Shown here piece after piece: positions 18,090 to 26,330 of a stretch of 59,239 nucleotides of DNA (position 1 is its first letter; the number at the start of each line of letters is the position of its first letter). The stretch is from Terriglobales bacterium (GTDB lineage Bacteria; Acidobacteriota; Terriglobia; Terriglobales; Acidobacteriaceae). The notes beneath the pieces were generated by a model. It saw only the letters and a list, made by a program, of their open reading frames with translations, did not search any database and had not been told where the DNA came from. The stretch spans positions 1 through 59,239 of the forward strand of contig DASTZZ010000053.1 of assembly GCA_035764005.1 (NCBI GenBank), given 5' to 3'. The translations under genes were made by a program, and so were the position numbers.

Positions 18090-18877
18090 TCGCCTTCGAA
18101 CACAACCCCGGGCTGGTTGCTTATCTCACGTGCGGCGATCCGGATATTGCCACTACCCGCGCTACCGCGCTGGCCATGATCGACGCCGGAGCCGACGTGA
18201 TCGAGCTAGGCGTGCCGTTCAGCGATCCCGTCGCCGATGGGCCTGTGATTCAGCGAGCGAGCGAACGAGCTTTGAAATCGGGAACATCACTGAGGCAAGT
18301 CATCGCACTCGGTGCTGAGCTGCGGAAAGCTCGTCCCAAAGCGGGACTGATTGTCTTCACTTATCTCAACCCGGTCCTACGATTGGGGATCGCTGAGTTT
18401 GCGGTGCAGCTTGCGGACACCGGCATCGATGGCGCTCTGATCACCGACTTGACGGCGGAAGAAGCGGGCGAATACATCAGCGCAATGCGTGAGCATAATC
18501 TCGTCACCGTGTTTCTGGCTGCCCCCACTAGCACCGATGCGCGCTTGAAGTCGATTGCAGAACTTTCGCGCGGCTTTGTTTACGCCGTGTCGCGCACGGG
18601 AATAACTGGACAACAGAAGCAGCTTGCCTCCGATGCTGCCGATCTGGTCAGCCGCATTCGGCGGGTAACCAAGCTGCCCATTGCGGTAGGCTTTGGAATT
18701 TCCACTCCGGAGCAGTTTCAGGCAGTCGGAGCATTTGCCGATGCGGCAGCGATCGGCAGCGCGATTGTTTCGATCATCGAAAAGCACGGCACGGCCTCGG
18801 TTGAGCCGGTGGCAAGATTTATTCGCGGGTTGCGTGCAGGAAGACTGGCGGCGCAGGCGGAGAGTTTAGCGAAATGA
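18086..18877 (+). CDS. trpA: Tryptophan synthase alpha chain
   Basis: This 263-residue barrel cleaves indole-3-glycerol phosphate to indole for TrpB. Signatures are [17 protein letters not shown] (catalytic Glu), the LITDL segment containing the catalytic Asp, VSRTGITG and VGFGIS. The start I choose is a TTG at 18086 overlapping the trpB stop (TTGA); the first ATG in frame upstream lies deep in trpB. Its TGA stop overlaps the ATG of the chorismate mutase gene (ATGA). Confidence 0.95.
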   Translation: MIAFEHNPGLVAYLTCGDPDIATTRATALAMIDAGADVIELGVPFSDPVADGPVIQRASERALKSGTSLRQVIALGAELRKARPKAGLIVFTYLNPVLRLGIAEFAVQLADTGIDGALITDLTAEEAGEYISAMREHNLVTVFLAAPTSTDARLKSIAELSRGFVYAVSRTGITGQQKQLASDAADLVSRIRRVTKLPIAVGFGISTPEQFQAVGAFADAAAIGSAIVSIIEKHGTASVEPVARFIRGLRAGRLAAQAESLAK

Positions 18878-19197
18878 CGATAGAAGACTGGCGTAAGAAA
18901 ATCGATGAACTGGATCTCAAACTGGTAGAGCTGATCAACCAGCGCGCGGCGGCGGCGAAGGAAATCGGCAAGCTGAAGAACGACACCAATCTTCCCATTT
19001 ATGAACCCGAGCGCGAGAAGCATGTTTTTGAGCGGGTGAAGAAGGCCAATCAAGGTCCGCTGCCCGACAGCGAGATTCAACATGTCTTCGAACGAATCAT
19101 CGATGTCATGCGCAAGCTGCAACAGCAGGAGATTCACCGCGCCAGCGCTGCCAAAGCATCCGGCGAAACCGAATTTGATCTTGAAGTGAACGAGTAA
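18874..19197 (+). CDS. AroQ-type chorismate mutase
   Basis: This 107-residue, all-helical protein has the AroQ-class features: DWRKKIDELDLKLVELINQR, AAAKEIGKLK and YEPEREKHVFERV, followed by a helix with the EIQHVFERIID pattern. It converts chorismate to prephenate for Phe and Tyr. It overlaps the end of trpA by four bases and precedes a DAHP synthase gene by 19 bases, so Trp-specific and Tyr/Phe-directing steps are co-expressed. An acidic tail follows the domain. Confidence 0.92.
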   Translation: MTIEDWRKKIDELDLKLVELINQRAAAAKEIGKLKNDTNLPIYEPEREKHVFERVKKANQGPLPDSEIQHVFERIIDVMRKLQQQEIHRASAAKASGETEFDLEVNE

Positions 19198-19216
19198 GGA
19201 CCAGAGGCTTCCAGAC

Positions 19217-20233
19217 ATGATCATCGCCATGCAGCCGGGCGCGACCGAGAAGCAGATCGATAACGTGATCGAGCGCCTCGTCATGCGCGGATTTGAAGTG
19301 CATCGCTCGACCGGAGAGCAGCAGACCGTCCTCGGCGCTGTGGGCGCGAAGATTGATTTTGACATTCGCGAAATCGAATTGCTTGAAGCCGTGCAGCAGG
19401 TCCATCGGATCAGCGCGCCTTATAAGCTCGTTGGACGAACATTTCGCCCTGAGGGCACGGTTGTGAAGTTCCCAAACGGAGTTAGCGTCGGCGCAACTCA
19501 GGTAATCGTGATGGCCGGACCATGCTCGGTGGAATCAAAAGAGCAGCTCTTCTCAGCGGCGGAGCAGGTGTCGAAAGCAGGCGCAAAATTCTTGCGCGGC
19601 GGAGCTTTCAAGCCGCGCAGCTCGCCGTATTCCTTTCAGGGAATGGGAGTGGAAGGTTTGAAGCTGTTGCGCGAAGCAGGCGACCGCTATGGGCTCCTCA
19701 TCGTGAGCGAAGTGATGGAAATCAGTCAGATCGAAGTCATGCTGCCGTACGTCGATCTTTTCCAGCTTGGCGCGCGCAACATGCAGAACTTCAATCTGCT
19801 GAGGGAATTGGGAAAAGTTCGCAAGCCCGTCTTGGTCAAGCGCGGAATCGCTGCCACCATCGAAGAGCTGCTGCTTTCGGCCGAGTACATTCTGGCCGGC
19901 GGAAACTACGATGTGATCCTCTGCGAACGCGGGATCCGTACATTTGAGACGTACACGCGCAATACAATGGACATCTCGGCAATTCCCATTGTGAAAAAGC
20001 TCTCCCATTTGCCGATGACGGCAGATCCATCTCACGGCACCGGTCGCCGCGACAAAGTAGCGCCTATGGCTCGCGCGGCGCTCGCCGCCGGCTGCGATGC
20101 CCTCTTGATCGAAGTGCATCCCGACCCGGAAAAGGCACTCTCGGATGGCCCGCAGTCGTTATATCCAGATCAGTTCTCAAATCTGATGCAGGAGCTGCGG
20201 ATGATCGCCCCGGCTGTGGGACGAACAATCTAA
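19217..20233 (+). CDS. aroF: 3-deoxy-7-phosphoheptulonate (DAHP) synthase, type I beta
   Basis: This 338-residue enzyme condenses PEP and erythrose-4-phosphate in the first shikimate step. The first 70 or so residues are a ferredoxin-like regulatory domain (opening MIIAMQPGATEKQIDNVIER), typical of the I-beta class and linked to allosteric control. The catalytic barrel has VMAGPCSVES, GGAFKPRSSPYSFQG, PVLVKRG and the DPSHGTGRRD metal/substrate loop. It is the last gene of the operon, followed by a strong convergent hairpin. Confidence 0.95.
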   Translation: MIIAMQPGATEKQIDNVIERLVMRGFEVHRSTGEQQTVLGAVGAKIDFDIREIELLEAVQQVHRISAPYKLVGRTFRPEGTVVKFPNGVSVGATQVIVMAGPCSVESKEQLFSAAEQVSKAGAKFLRGGAFKPRSSPYSFQGMGVEGLKLLREAGDRYGLLIVSEVMEISQIEVMLPYVDLFQLGARNMQNFNLLRELGKVRKPVLVKRGIAATIEELLLSAEYILAGGNYDVILCERGIRTFETYTRNTMDISAIPIVKKLSHLPMTADPSHGTGRRDKVAPMARAALAAGCDALLIEVHPDPEKALSDGPQSLYPDQFSNLMQELRMIAPAVGRTI

Positions 20234-20241
20234 AACCAAGA

Positions 20242-20331
20242 GCGAACACGAAGGTCACAAAGGTCAAAACAAGAGGTCACAGAGAATTTTCCGTGACCTC
20301 TTTTGTCTACCTTCGTGTCCTTCGTGTTCGC
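20242..20331. terminator. Large bidirectional terminator-like palindrome
   Basis: Between the convergent aroF and S10 peptidase genes lies a nested palindrome: outer arms 20242-20254 and 20319-20331 (13 of 13 paired) and inner arms 20271-20280 and 20293-20302 (10 of 10 paired), with a T run after the inner arm. It uses the ttcgtgtccttcgtg word that is common in intergenic repeats, so it may also be a repeat element serving as terminator. Confidence 0.75.
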
Positions 20332-20345
20332 CTCTCCGGCTTTGG

Positions 20346-22043
20346 TTAACGTTTCTGCGTCGTTGCATCGATGAAGTTCACGAAATCCTGCTTCATCTTT
20401 GCGTGCGACTGAGAATCCAAGTAGACCATGTGTCCGGACTCGTACTGCGTGAACGAGATGTTCTTGTGGTACTGCGGAGTCAGATCGAGATGGTCCATGG
20501 TGTAGTCGACGGCGAGGTACGGCGTGGCCAGGTCGTAGTGACCCTCCATGACCAGCACGCGGAGGAAGGGATCTTTTACGATCGCCTGCCGCAGAGCCGT
20601 CGCGGTATCCGGATATCCACCCCCAAAGCCCTCGACTCCAGTCCAACTCCAATGGAAATTCCCCGACTGATTCGCTGATGTCCAGTACGGCATGTCGGTC
20701 TTGTAATTCAGTTCACGACGCGCGTAGTCGTTGAACACGGAAGTGAACGGCGGACCAGTTTGGGAACTGGTTGGATCGTAGAACGGCGTGTCCATGAAGC
20801 CGTTCGGATCGGGCCCGGTGTAGCGTCCGTCGAGGCGCCCGACATGAAGCTTCTGATCGGAGAGCAAGTAGTGCGTGAACGTACGCACGTCGATCCGCAA
20901 GTTCGCCCATTCGATGATCTCTTTGCTGAGGCCCGTATAACGCGAGAGCTTATCCACGACACTCGCGCGCTCCTGCGGCGTGAGCGCGTCGCCCTTGTTC
21001 AGCGCTGCCCAGTATTCCCCCATGGCCCAGTCGCGCGCCTCCTGAGCTGCTTTCGGTACATCAGCCTGCAGATCGGCAGGAAGCTTCTTGTGATAACCGG
21101 CGATCCAGGTGAAGCTGGGAAGAATGAGCGGATAGGGAACATCGTTGGTCTTCGCGAATTCGAGAGTCTCAAAGCTCAAAACGGTTGAGAGCAGAACAAT
21201 CCCATTAAAGGAAATTCCCCGATCAGCTAGATAGCCGGCAATTCCCGCCGAGCGCGTGGTTCCATAGCTTTCGCCGAAAAGATACAGCGGCGATGACCAG
21301 CGCTCGTTGCGTGTGAGGTACATGCGAATGAATTCGCCAAACGACTCAATATCGCCGCGCATGTTCCAGAAGCGACGTGCGGCGGCGGCATCCGCCGGAC
21401 GACTCCAGCCAGTGCCGATGGCATCGACCATGACCAGATCGGTCTTATCGAGCGGAGTGTTGGGATTGTCTTCGAGGCGGTATGGCGCGGCGGGCATCCA
21501 GCCTTGCGGCTGCAGCACGACTTTGCGTGGACCCATTGCGCCCATGTGCAGCCAAATCGAAGCCGCTCCAGGCCCGCCATTGAACGAGAACGTCAGCGGA
21601 CGCGTGCTCGGATCTGCCCCATCGAGCGTGTATGCGACGTAAAACATCTCTGCGTCGATCTTGCCTTCGGCGTCCTTGATCGGCATGCGTCCCGCTGTAG
21701 CGGTGTAACGAATCTCGTGTCCACCAACGCGGATGCTGTGATGCGTCACGACCGGTGGAACTTCGGTCATGTCGTAGTGCATAGGACGAATCTGCTGGCC
21801 TTCGCCTTCAGACTGCTGCTGCTCAGGTCTGCGCGTCTGCGCTGGTTCTGGCGGAGCCTGCTCAGGCTGAGGAGTGCGTGCGGTCCGCGGCTCTTGCGCC
21901 TGTGGAGGTTGTTCGGTCGGCGTTTGTGCCGACGGCGTGGTGGGTGGCGGCGTTTTTTGTACGCGCTGTCGCGGTGGATTCGATTGTTGTGCGAAGAGAC
22001 AAGCAGCGATAAGTACAACAGACATCATTAAGGCTGTTCGCAT
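20346..22043 (-). CDS. Secreted S10 family serine carboxypeptidase
   Basis: This 565-residue protein has a signal peptide (about 1-19) and a long Pro/Gln/Thr-rich low-complexity linker (about 20-85), then an alpha/beta-hydrolase of the S10 type. The oxyanion segment FNGGPGAAS (about 154-162), nucleophile Ser259 in FGESYG, and the Asp and His segments VMEGHYDLATPY and YESGHMVYLD are present. It should release C-terminal residues from peptides outside the cytoplasm. The linker may span or bind the cell wall. It stands alone, convergent with aroF. Confidence 0.92.
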   Translation of the reverse strand: MRTALMMSVVLIAACLFAQQSNPPRQRVQKTPPPTTPSAQTPTEQPPQAQEPRTARTPQPEQAPPEPAQTRRPEQQQSEGEGQQIRPMHYDMTEVPPVVTHHSIRVGGHEIRYTATAGRMPIKDAEGKIDAEMFYVAYTLDGADPSTRPLTFSFNGGPGAASIWLHMGAMGPRKVVLQPQGWMPAAPYRLEDNPNTPLDKTDLVMVDAIGTGWSRPADAAAARRFWNMRGDIESFGEFIRMYLTRNERWSSPLYLFGESYGTTRSAGIAGYLADRGISFNGIVLLSTVLSFETLEFAKTNDVPYPLILPSFTWIAGYHKKLPADLQADVPKAAQEARDWAMGEYWAALNKGDALTPQERASVVDKLSRYTGLSKEIIEWANLRIDVRTFTHYLLSDQKLHVGRLDGRYTGPDPNGFMDTPFYDPTSSQTGPPFTSVFNDYARRELNYKTDMPYWTSANQSGNFHWSWTGVEGFGGGYPDTATALRQAIVKDPFLRVLVMEGHYDLATPYLAVDYTMDHLDLTPQYHKNISFTQYESGHMVYLDSQSHAKMKQDFVNFIDATTQKR

Positions 22044-22176
22044 TCAAGACCTCGCTTAATCGCGTCAGTTCGAAAACTGGGAATTGTAACAGTGAGAATG
22101 GAATGTATGCCGTCTTGTCGGCCGGATCGGAGGGCGTTACCTGCAAGGCTGCAATCACCGATCATGAGATCGCTAA

Positions 22177-22297
22177 GTCAGTACCGTTCCCGGTAGGGAA
22201 CGGGTGTGTGTGATCACGCAGCGATCCATCATGTAGTTCCAGGCGAAGCAGCGGCGAGCCACAGGCTCACCCGTTCGCTACCGCGAACGGTACTGAC
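22177..22297. repeat. Paired inverted REP-like repeats overlapping a gene end
   Basis: Arm 1 (22177-22210, plus orientation) and arm 2 (22267-22297, inverted) are about 55 bases apart, each matching the family consensus with small changes. Arm 2 supplies the last codons and the stop of the membrane-protein gene at 22267. Confidence 0.75.
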
Positions 22298-23391
22298 GCG
22301 CTAGACGACTTCAACAGACCGGCTGCTGCCGCAATGCCGATCATCGCGGCGCCGAGGACAAAGTATCGGTCTTCGATGTGGGGAAAAATGATGACGTGCG
22401 CGACCCACGAAAGTAGCACGATCGTCACCAGACCTTTGAGCCGCTTCGGAGTTCGTGATGAGAAAAGGGCGATCGCTGCGATGAACGGAAATACCGTCAC
22501 GCTGTTCTCACGCGCTTCATCGACCATGTCGTGCACTGCGCCAAGATAATCGCTTACAGAAATAGTTGGAGAAACCTCAGCCGGATTCACAATTGGCGTC
22601 GCAGTGTTCTGCATCAGAACGCTCCAGGGATAGCTGTGTTCAATGTGGTTAATCATCAGCACGACTGCTATGGCAGCCACCGCAGCCATCCCAGCAGTCA
22701 CGCGGGTTACTTTTCTGCTCGCTTGAAATGTCTCGACGCCAAGAAAGATGAAAACGAACAGTAGGTTGTCTGTGCGCAGAGCAAGCGAGAGCAGTAAGAG
22801 TCCGCTCCCCACAAGCACTGCATCGCGTTCGATTGAGAGATAAACGCCTACCAGAACTACCAGTGCCGAGAGAGCATCGGGCGAGCCCGCTCGTGCACTC
22901 GAGAATAAGACCGGAGCAAGCAAAAGCAGGATGGTGCATACCGCAGCCGGAATCTCACCGACGTAACGCCGCATCCAGCTTTGCACCAAAACACCAATGA
23001 AGAAGAACGCTGCCGCAGAGATGATACGCGTAGCCTGCACATATCCTATTCCGGTGCGGTGTAGAGTGGCGACCGTCCATATGTATAGAGGACGAATCGT
23101 ATAAAACTTCAATTGCTGGTGAAAATCCTCAGCATTTTGCGCCACATCGTGCCGAAAGTCAGAGCCATTTGTAATATCGGCATAGTCGTCTTCTGGTAGT
23201 TCCGCACGCAGTGCGGCGTACGCCTGCTGCTGGATCAGCTTTGAGTCATGCTCCTGCAACGCGATCGCCGAACCTACATAGGCTACGAGGTCCCAATCGT
23301 AGTACGGAATGAAGTAAGCGATCAGGGTGATGGCGAGCAGCAGGACGCCGAAGAGTATTTTCGACGCTTTCATCGAGGTCGACAGATCCAA
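22267..23391 (-). CDS. Polytopic membrane protein, glycosyltransferase-like fold possible
   Basis: This 374-residue protein has about eight to nine hydrophobic helices, starting with LLLAITLIAYFIPYYDWD after a short basic leader, and a periplasmic-looking loop (about 45-105) with several acidic residues. The D-W-D in the first loop and the overall pattern recall GT-C type (DUF2029/PMT-like) glycosyltransferases, but I cannot assign it. An alternative start lies at residue 7. The last residues (SVPFAVANG) are encoded by a REP-like repeat, so the original C-terminus was probably altered by repeat insertion. Confidence 0.7.
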   Translation of the reverse strand: MDLSTSMKASKILFGVLLLAITLIAYFIPYYDWDLVAYVGSAIALQEHDSKLIQQQAYAALRAELPEDDYADITNGSDFRHDVAQNAEDFHQQLKFYTIRPLYIWTVATLHRTGIGYVQATRIISAAAFFFIGVLVQSWMRRYVGEIPAAVCTILLLLAPVLFSSARAGSPDALSALVVLVGVYLSIERDAVLVGSGLLLLSLALRTDNLLFVFIFLGVETFQASRKVTRVTAGMAAVAAIAVVLMINHIEHSYPWSVLMQNTATPIVNPAEVSPTISVSDYLGAVHDMVDEARENSVTVFPFIAAIALFSSRTPKRLKGLVTIVLLSWVAHVIIFPHIEDRYFVLGAAMIGIAAAAGLLKSSSASVPFAVANG

Positions 23392-23442
23392 GATTCTCTC
23401 CCTTCAAATTAACTCACAGCGGCTGCGATGTTCATTGAGCAA

Positions 23443-23515
23443 GTCGGTATCGTCGGCGGTAGCGGATGGATCACTCACCGTTACTCACCCATCCGCCACC
23501 GCGGACGGTATTGAC
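23443..23515. repeat. Paired inverted REP-like repeats
   Basis: Arm 1 (23443-23477) and arm 2 (23485-23515, inverted) are almost adjacent and can fold into one long hairpin. The pair lies between the divergent membrane-protein and cytochrome/monooxygenase-like genes, ending about 30 bases before the latter's start. Confidence 0.75.
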
Positions 23516-23544
23516 CCGCGCTCGTCTACAATTGCGTTTTCATA

Positions 23545-24852
23545 ATGCGGCAAAGGACCTGGTTCGCTTTTGTGCTTGTTGTTGCGGCACTCGTCAGCCT
23601 CGGAGTTCAAAAACATTCTTCGCCGAGCGCTCCGACCTTCTATAGAGACATTGATCCCATCCTTCAGCAACATTGCCAGACCTGCCACCGTGCAGGCGAG
23701 ATCGCTCCCATGTCTCTCATGACTTATGCTGACGCGCACAAATATGCCGCAGAGTTGAAGAAAATGACGAGCGCACGCAAGATGCCGCCGTGGTTTGCTG
23801 ATCCCAAGATTGGCAAGTGGGCGAACGATCCTTCGTTGACGGACGCGCAGATCGCAACTATTGCAGCATGGGCCGACGCTGGAGCTCCGGCGGGCAATCC
23901 GCAAGACGCTCCTGCACCACGGCAGTGGACTCAAGGTTGGAACATTCCTCATCCCGATTTGGTACTGCAGATGACGAAGCCAGTCTCGATTCCGGCTAAG
24001 GGCGACGTGCCGTACACCTACGAGATCGTGCCGACTGGATTCACCGAAGATAAATGGGTACAAGCATCCGAGGTTCGGCCGACGAGCCGCGATCATGTGC
24101 ACCATGCCGTTGTGTACATCCGGCCGCCGAATTCGAAATGGCTGCGCAACGCGCCAATCGGGCGGCCATTTTCTGCAGCCGACATGACGTCGGAAGAGGA
24201 TGTTCGCCAGGCGCTGTTCACCGACAGTGACATGCTGCTCGTCTATGCGCCGGGCAGCTCGCCCGATCAGTGGCCGGACGGAATGGCGAAATTCGTTCCT
24301 GCGGGATCCGATCTCGTCTTCCAGATGCACTACACCACGAACGGCCATTCCAGCACCGATCAGACAAGCATCGGAATCATCTTCGCGAAACAGCCGCCGA
24401 AGCAGCGCGTGCTTACCTTGCAGCTTGTGAATCACAGCTTCGTGATTCCACCGGAGACGGACAATTTTCGCGTGGAGGTCTTCGGTACCCTGCCGAATGA
24501 CGCTACACTGCTGAGCTTTTTCCCGCACATGCACCTGCGGGGCAAGCGCTTCGAATATGACATCGTTCATCCGGACGGAAGCGTCGAGCCACTGCTGCGC
24601 GTGAACTATCACTTCCATTGGCAGATGAGTTACCGGCTGGCTGAGCCTCGGTTTCTGAAGGCTGGGACGAAGCTGCAGGCGATCGCGTGGTTCGATAATT
24701 CGCGCAACAATCCCCACAATCCGGATCCGACGCAGACGGTTCGGTGGGGCGGGCAAACCTCAGAAGAAATGATGGTGGGATTTTTCGACCTGGCGGTTCC
24801 GGCGAGCATCGATAAGTGGCAGTACTTCGTTCGAAAAACGCCAGCGCAGTAA
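23545..24852 (+). CDS. Secreted c-type cytochrome / copper monooxygenase-like fusion
   Basis: This 435-residue protein has an N-terminal signal or anchor helix (about 5-21) and a c-type heme motif CQTCH (C44, C47, H48) within a domain typical of planctomycete/acidobacterial cytochromes (FYRDIDPILQQHC to MPPW). A beta-rich domain (about 125-430) resembling copper type II ascorbate-dependent monooxygenases follows, with clustered histidines in HVHHAVVY, QMHYTTN and HMHLRGKRFEYD that would bind copper. It probably works in the periplasm. The substrate is unknown. It is followed by ridA after 36 bases. Confidence 0.8.
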   Translation: MRQRTWFAFVLVVAALVSLGVQKHSSPSAPTFYRDIDPILQQHCQTCHRAGEIAPMSLMTYADAHKYAAELKKMTSARKMPPWFADPKIGKWANDPSLTDAQIATIAAWADAGAPAGNPQDAPAPRQWTQGWNIPHPDLVLQMTKPVSIPAKGDVPYTYEIVPTGFTEDKWVQASEVRPTSRDHVHHAVVYIRPPNSKWLRNAPIGRPFSAADMTSEEDVRQALFTDSDMLLVYAPGSSPDQWPDGMAKFVPAGSDLVFQMHYTTNGHSSTDQTSIGIIFAKQPPKQRVLTLQLVNHSFVIPPETDNFRVEVFGTLPNDATLLSFFPHMHLRGKRFEYDIVHPDGSVEPLLRVNYHFHWQMSYRLAEPRFLKAGTKLQAIAWFDNSRNNPHNPDPTQTVRWGGQTSEEMMVGFFDLAVPASIDKWQYFVRKTPAQ

Positions 24853-24888
24853 CACAAAAGAAGTGAAGCTTCGATTCGAGGAGGAATC

Positions 24889-25281
24889 GTGAGTCCCAAA
24901 ACGCAGCGGCAGTATTTCAACCTTCCTGGAAAACGCCCCGGGCTGCCCTACAGCGACGCCGTTCTAAGCGGCAATACTCTCTACGTCGCCGGACGCATCG
25001 GTTTCAAACCGGGAACGCGCGAGGTGCCTTCCGATCCGCAAGAGGAAGCCCGCCTTATGCTCGACCAGGTTCGCTCGGTGCTCGCGCAGGCCGGCATGGA
25101 AATGAACGATCTCGTCTACGTGCAGATTTTCTGCTCCGATGTGTCGCTGTTCGACAAATTCAACGAAGTTTACCGGCAGTACTTCTCAGGCGATCTGCCG
25201 GCGCGGGCGTTCATTGGATCGGGGCCGCTGCTGTTCGGCGCGCGGTTCGAGATCATTGGCATGGCCGTGAAGGATCGGTGA
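24889..25281 (+). CDS. RidA/YjgF/UK114 family protein
   Basis: This 130-residue protein belongs to the RidA family of enamine/imine deaminases, trimers that clear reactive 2-aminoacrylate. The opening PYSDAVLSGNTLYVAGRIG and the middle LDQVRSVLAQAGMEMNDLVYVQIF are typical. The C-terminal region has ARAFIGSGPLLFGARFEIIGMA, in which the catalytic Arg of true RidA would fall at the PARAF position. The start is a GTG with a strong gaggagg ribosome site 5-6 bases upstream. Confidence 0.9.
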   Translation: MSPKTQRQYFNLPGKRPGLPYSDAVLSGNTLYVAGRIGFKPGTREVPSDPQEEARLMLDQVRSVLAQAGMEMNDLVYVQIFCSDVSLFDKFNEVYRQYFSGDLPARAFIGSGPLLFGARFEIIGMAVKDR

Positions 25282-25294
25282 TCTAAGAACGTAA

Positions 25295-25369
25295 GTCAGT
25301 ACGTCAGCGAGAGAGCGGATGGCTCTCTCACTTGCGTCGGACCCGTCCGCTACCGCGGACGGCACTGAC
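25295..25369. repeat. Paired inverted REP-like repeats, diverged first arm
   Basis: Arm 1 near 25295-25330 is diverged; arm 2 (25341-25369, inverted) matches the family well. It lies between convergent ridA and the DUF72 gene, and the stop codon of the latter (25369-25371) is at its edge. Confidence 0.7.
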
Positions 25370-26115
25370 TAAGCCGCCTCGGCTGATAGCCTCTGCGCGA
25401 CCATTTTCTTCAAGGTGAGCGCATTCAATGCGGCATATCCCGCCTGGTCATTGTCAAAGTAAACATAGACGCTTCGCAACTTCGTGCTCCAGTCCGCAAT
25501 GCGTTCCGCCCATTGCTGCAGGACCTTGTCGCTGTAGCTACCCTGATATTTCCCACCAGGCCCATGCAGACGGACGTACGCCCAATCCGCGGTGATCTCG
25601 ATCGGTGAGTGAAAGCCGGCGAGTTCGTAAATGCAAAATGCCACATTGTGCTGGCGAAGAAGCTCGTATACCGAGTCAGTCAACCAACTCAGCTCGCGGA
25701 ATTCAAATGTATAGCGGTGGTATTTGGGCAGCGCCTCGAGAAATTCTGAGAGACGCTCGAGGTTGATTCCCCATTTGGGAGGAAGCTGAAAGAGAATCGG
25801 ACCGAGCTTCTTGCCCAAGGCTTCCGCTCGTGGCAGGAAGTTATTGAGCGCATTCTCCGGCTCTTTGAGTTTCTTGTTGTGCGTAAGAAACCGGCTGGCT
25901 TTGATGGCAAATTCGAAGTTCCGCGGGGTCGCCTCCCGCCATCCCGAGAGCGTTTCAATCTTCGGCAACATGTAAAAGCTGTTGTTGATCTCGACCGTGT
26001 CGAATTTCTCGTAGTAATAGGCGAGCATCTTCGAAGCGGGAAATTTCTCTGCATAGAATTTGCCGACCCAGTGCTTGTAATGCCAGCCTGATGTTCCAAT
26101 GCGGATGTTCGCCAT
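25369..26115 (-). CDS. DUF72 family protein (YecE-like)
   Basis: This 248-residue protein belongs to the DUF72/YecE family, a TIM-barrel fold of unknown function. It has IRIGTSGWHYKHWVGKFY at the start, the DTVEINNSFY segment, LGPILFQLPPKW and YVRLHGPGGKYQGSYS, with YFDNDQAGYAALNAL near the end. I start it at 26115, where the domain begins. A longer frame to 26286 would translate a REP-like repeat (giving SVPFAVADG) and is unlikely. Its stop codon lies at the edge of another repeat. Confidence 0.9.
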   Translation of the reverse strand: MANIRIGTSGWHYKHWVGKFYAEKFPASKMLAYYYEKFDTVEINNSFYMLPKIETLSGWREATPRNFEFAIKASRFLTHNKKLKEPENALNNFLPRAEALGKKLGPILFQLPPKWGINLERLSEFLEALPKYHRYTFEFRELSWLTDSVYELLRQHNVAFCIYELAGFHSPIEITADWAYVRLHGPGGKYQGSYSDKVLQQWAERIADWSTKLRSVYVYFDNDQAGYAALNALTLKKMVAQRLSAEAA

Positions 26116-26162
26116 TGCGAGTGATAGGACGCGATCACCAAGCGGCAACGATGCCTGCGTGG

Positions 26163-26226
26163 GTACCATCCCTGTAGTGGATGGGAGATCCGTGAGACAC
26201 CCATCCGCTACCGCGAACGGTACCGA
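26163..26226. repeat. Paired inverted REP-like repeats upstream of DUF72
   Basis: Arm 1 (26163-26188) and arm 2 (26193-26226, inverted) lie between the divergent DUF72 and tyrA genes. The pair could form a long hairpin and overlaps the likely promoter area of the DUF72 gene. Confidence 0.7.
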
Positions 26227-26330
26227 CTCTTTCCGCGAAGCGCCTTTCTCGACAGCTCTCTTTCCCTGATAATGTACGATTCCCAATTCTCCGTGCCCTC
26301 CGTGGCTCCGTGGTGAAATGGTTTAACTGA

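Noticed and set aside
23485-24756. Long 423-codon frame antisense to the cytochrome/monooxygenase-like gene
   Set aside because: It is a shadow of the plus-strand gene, rich in Arg/His, lacks domains, and begins in a codon pattern explained by high-GC third positions.
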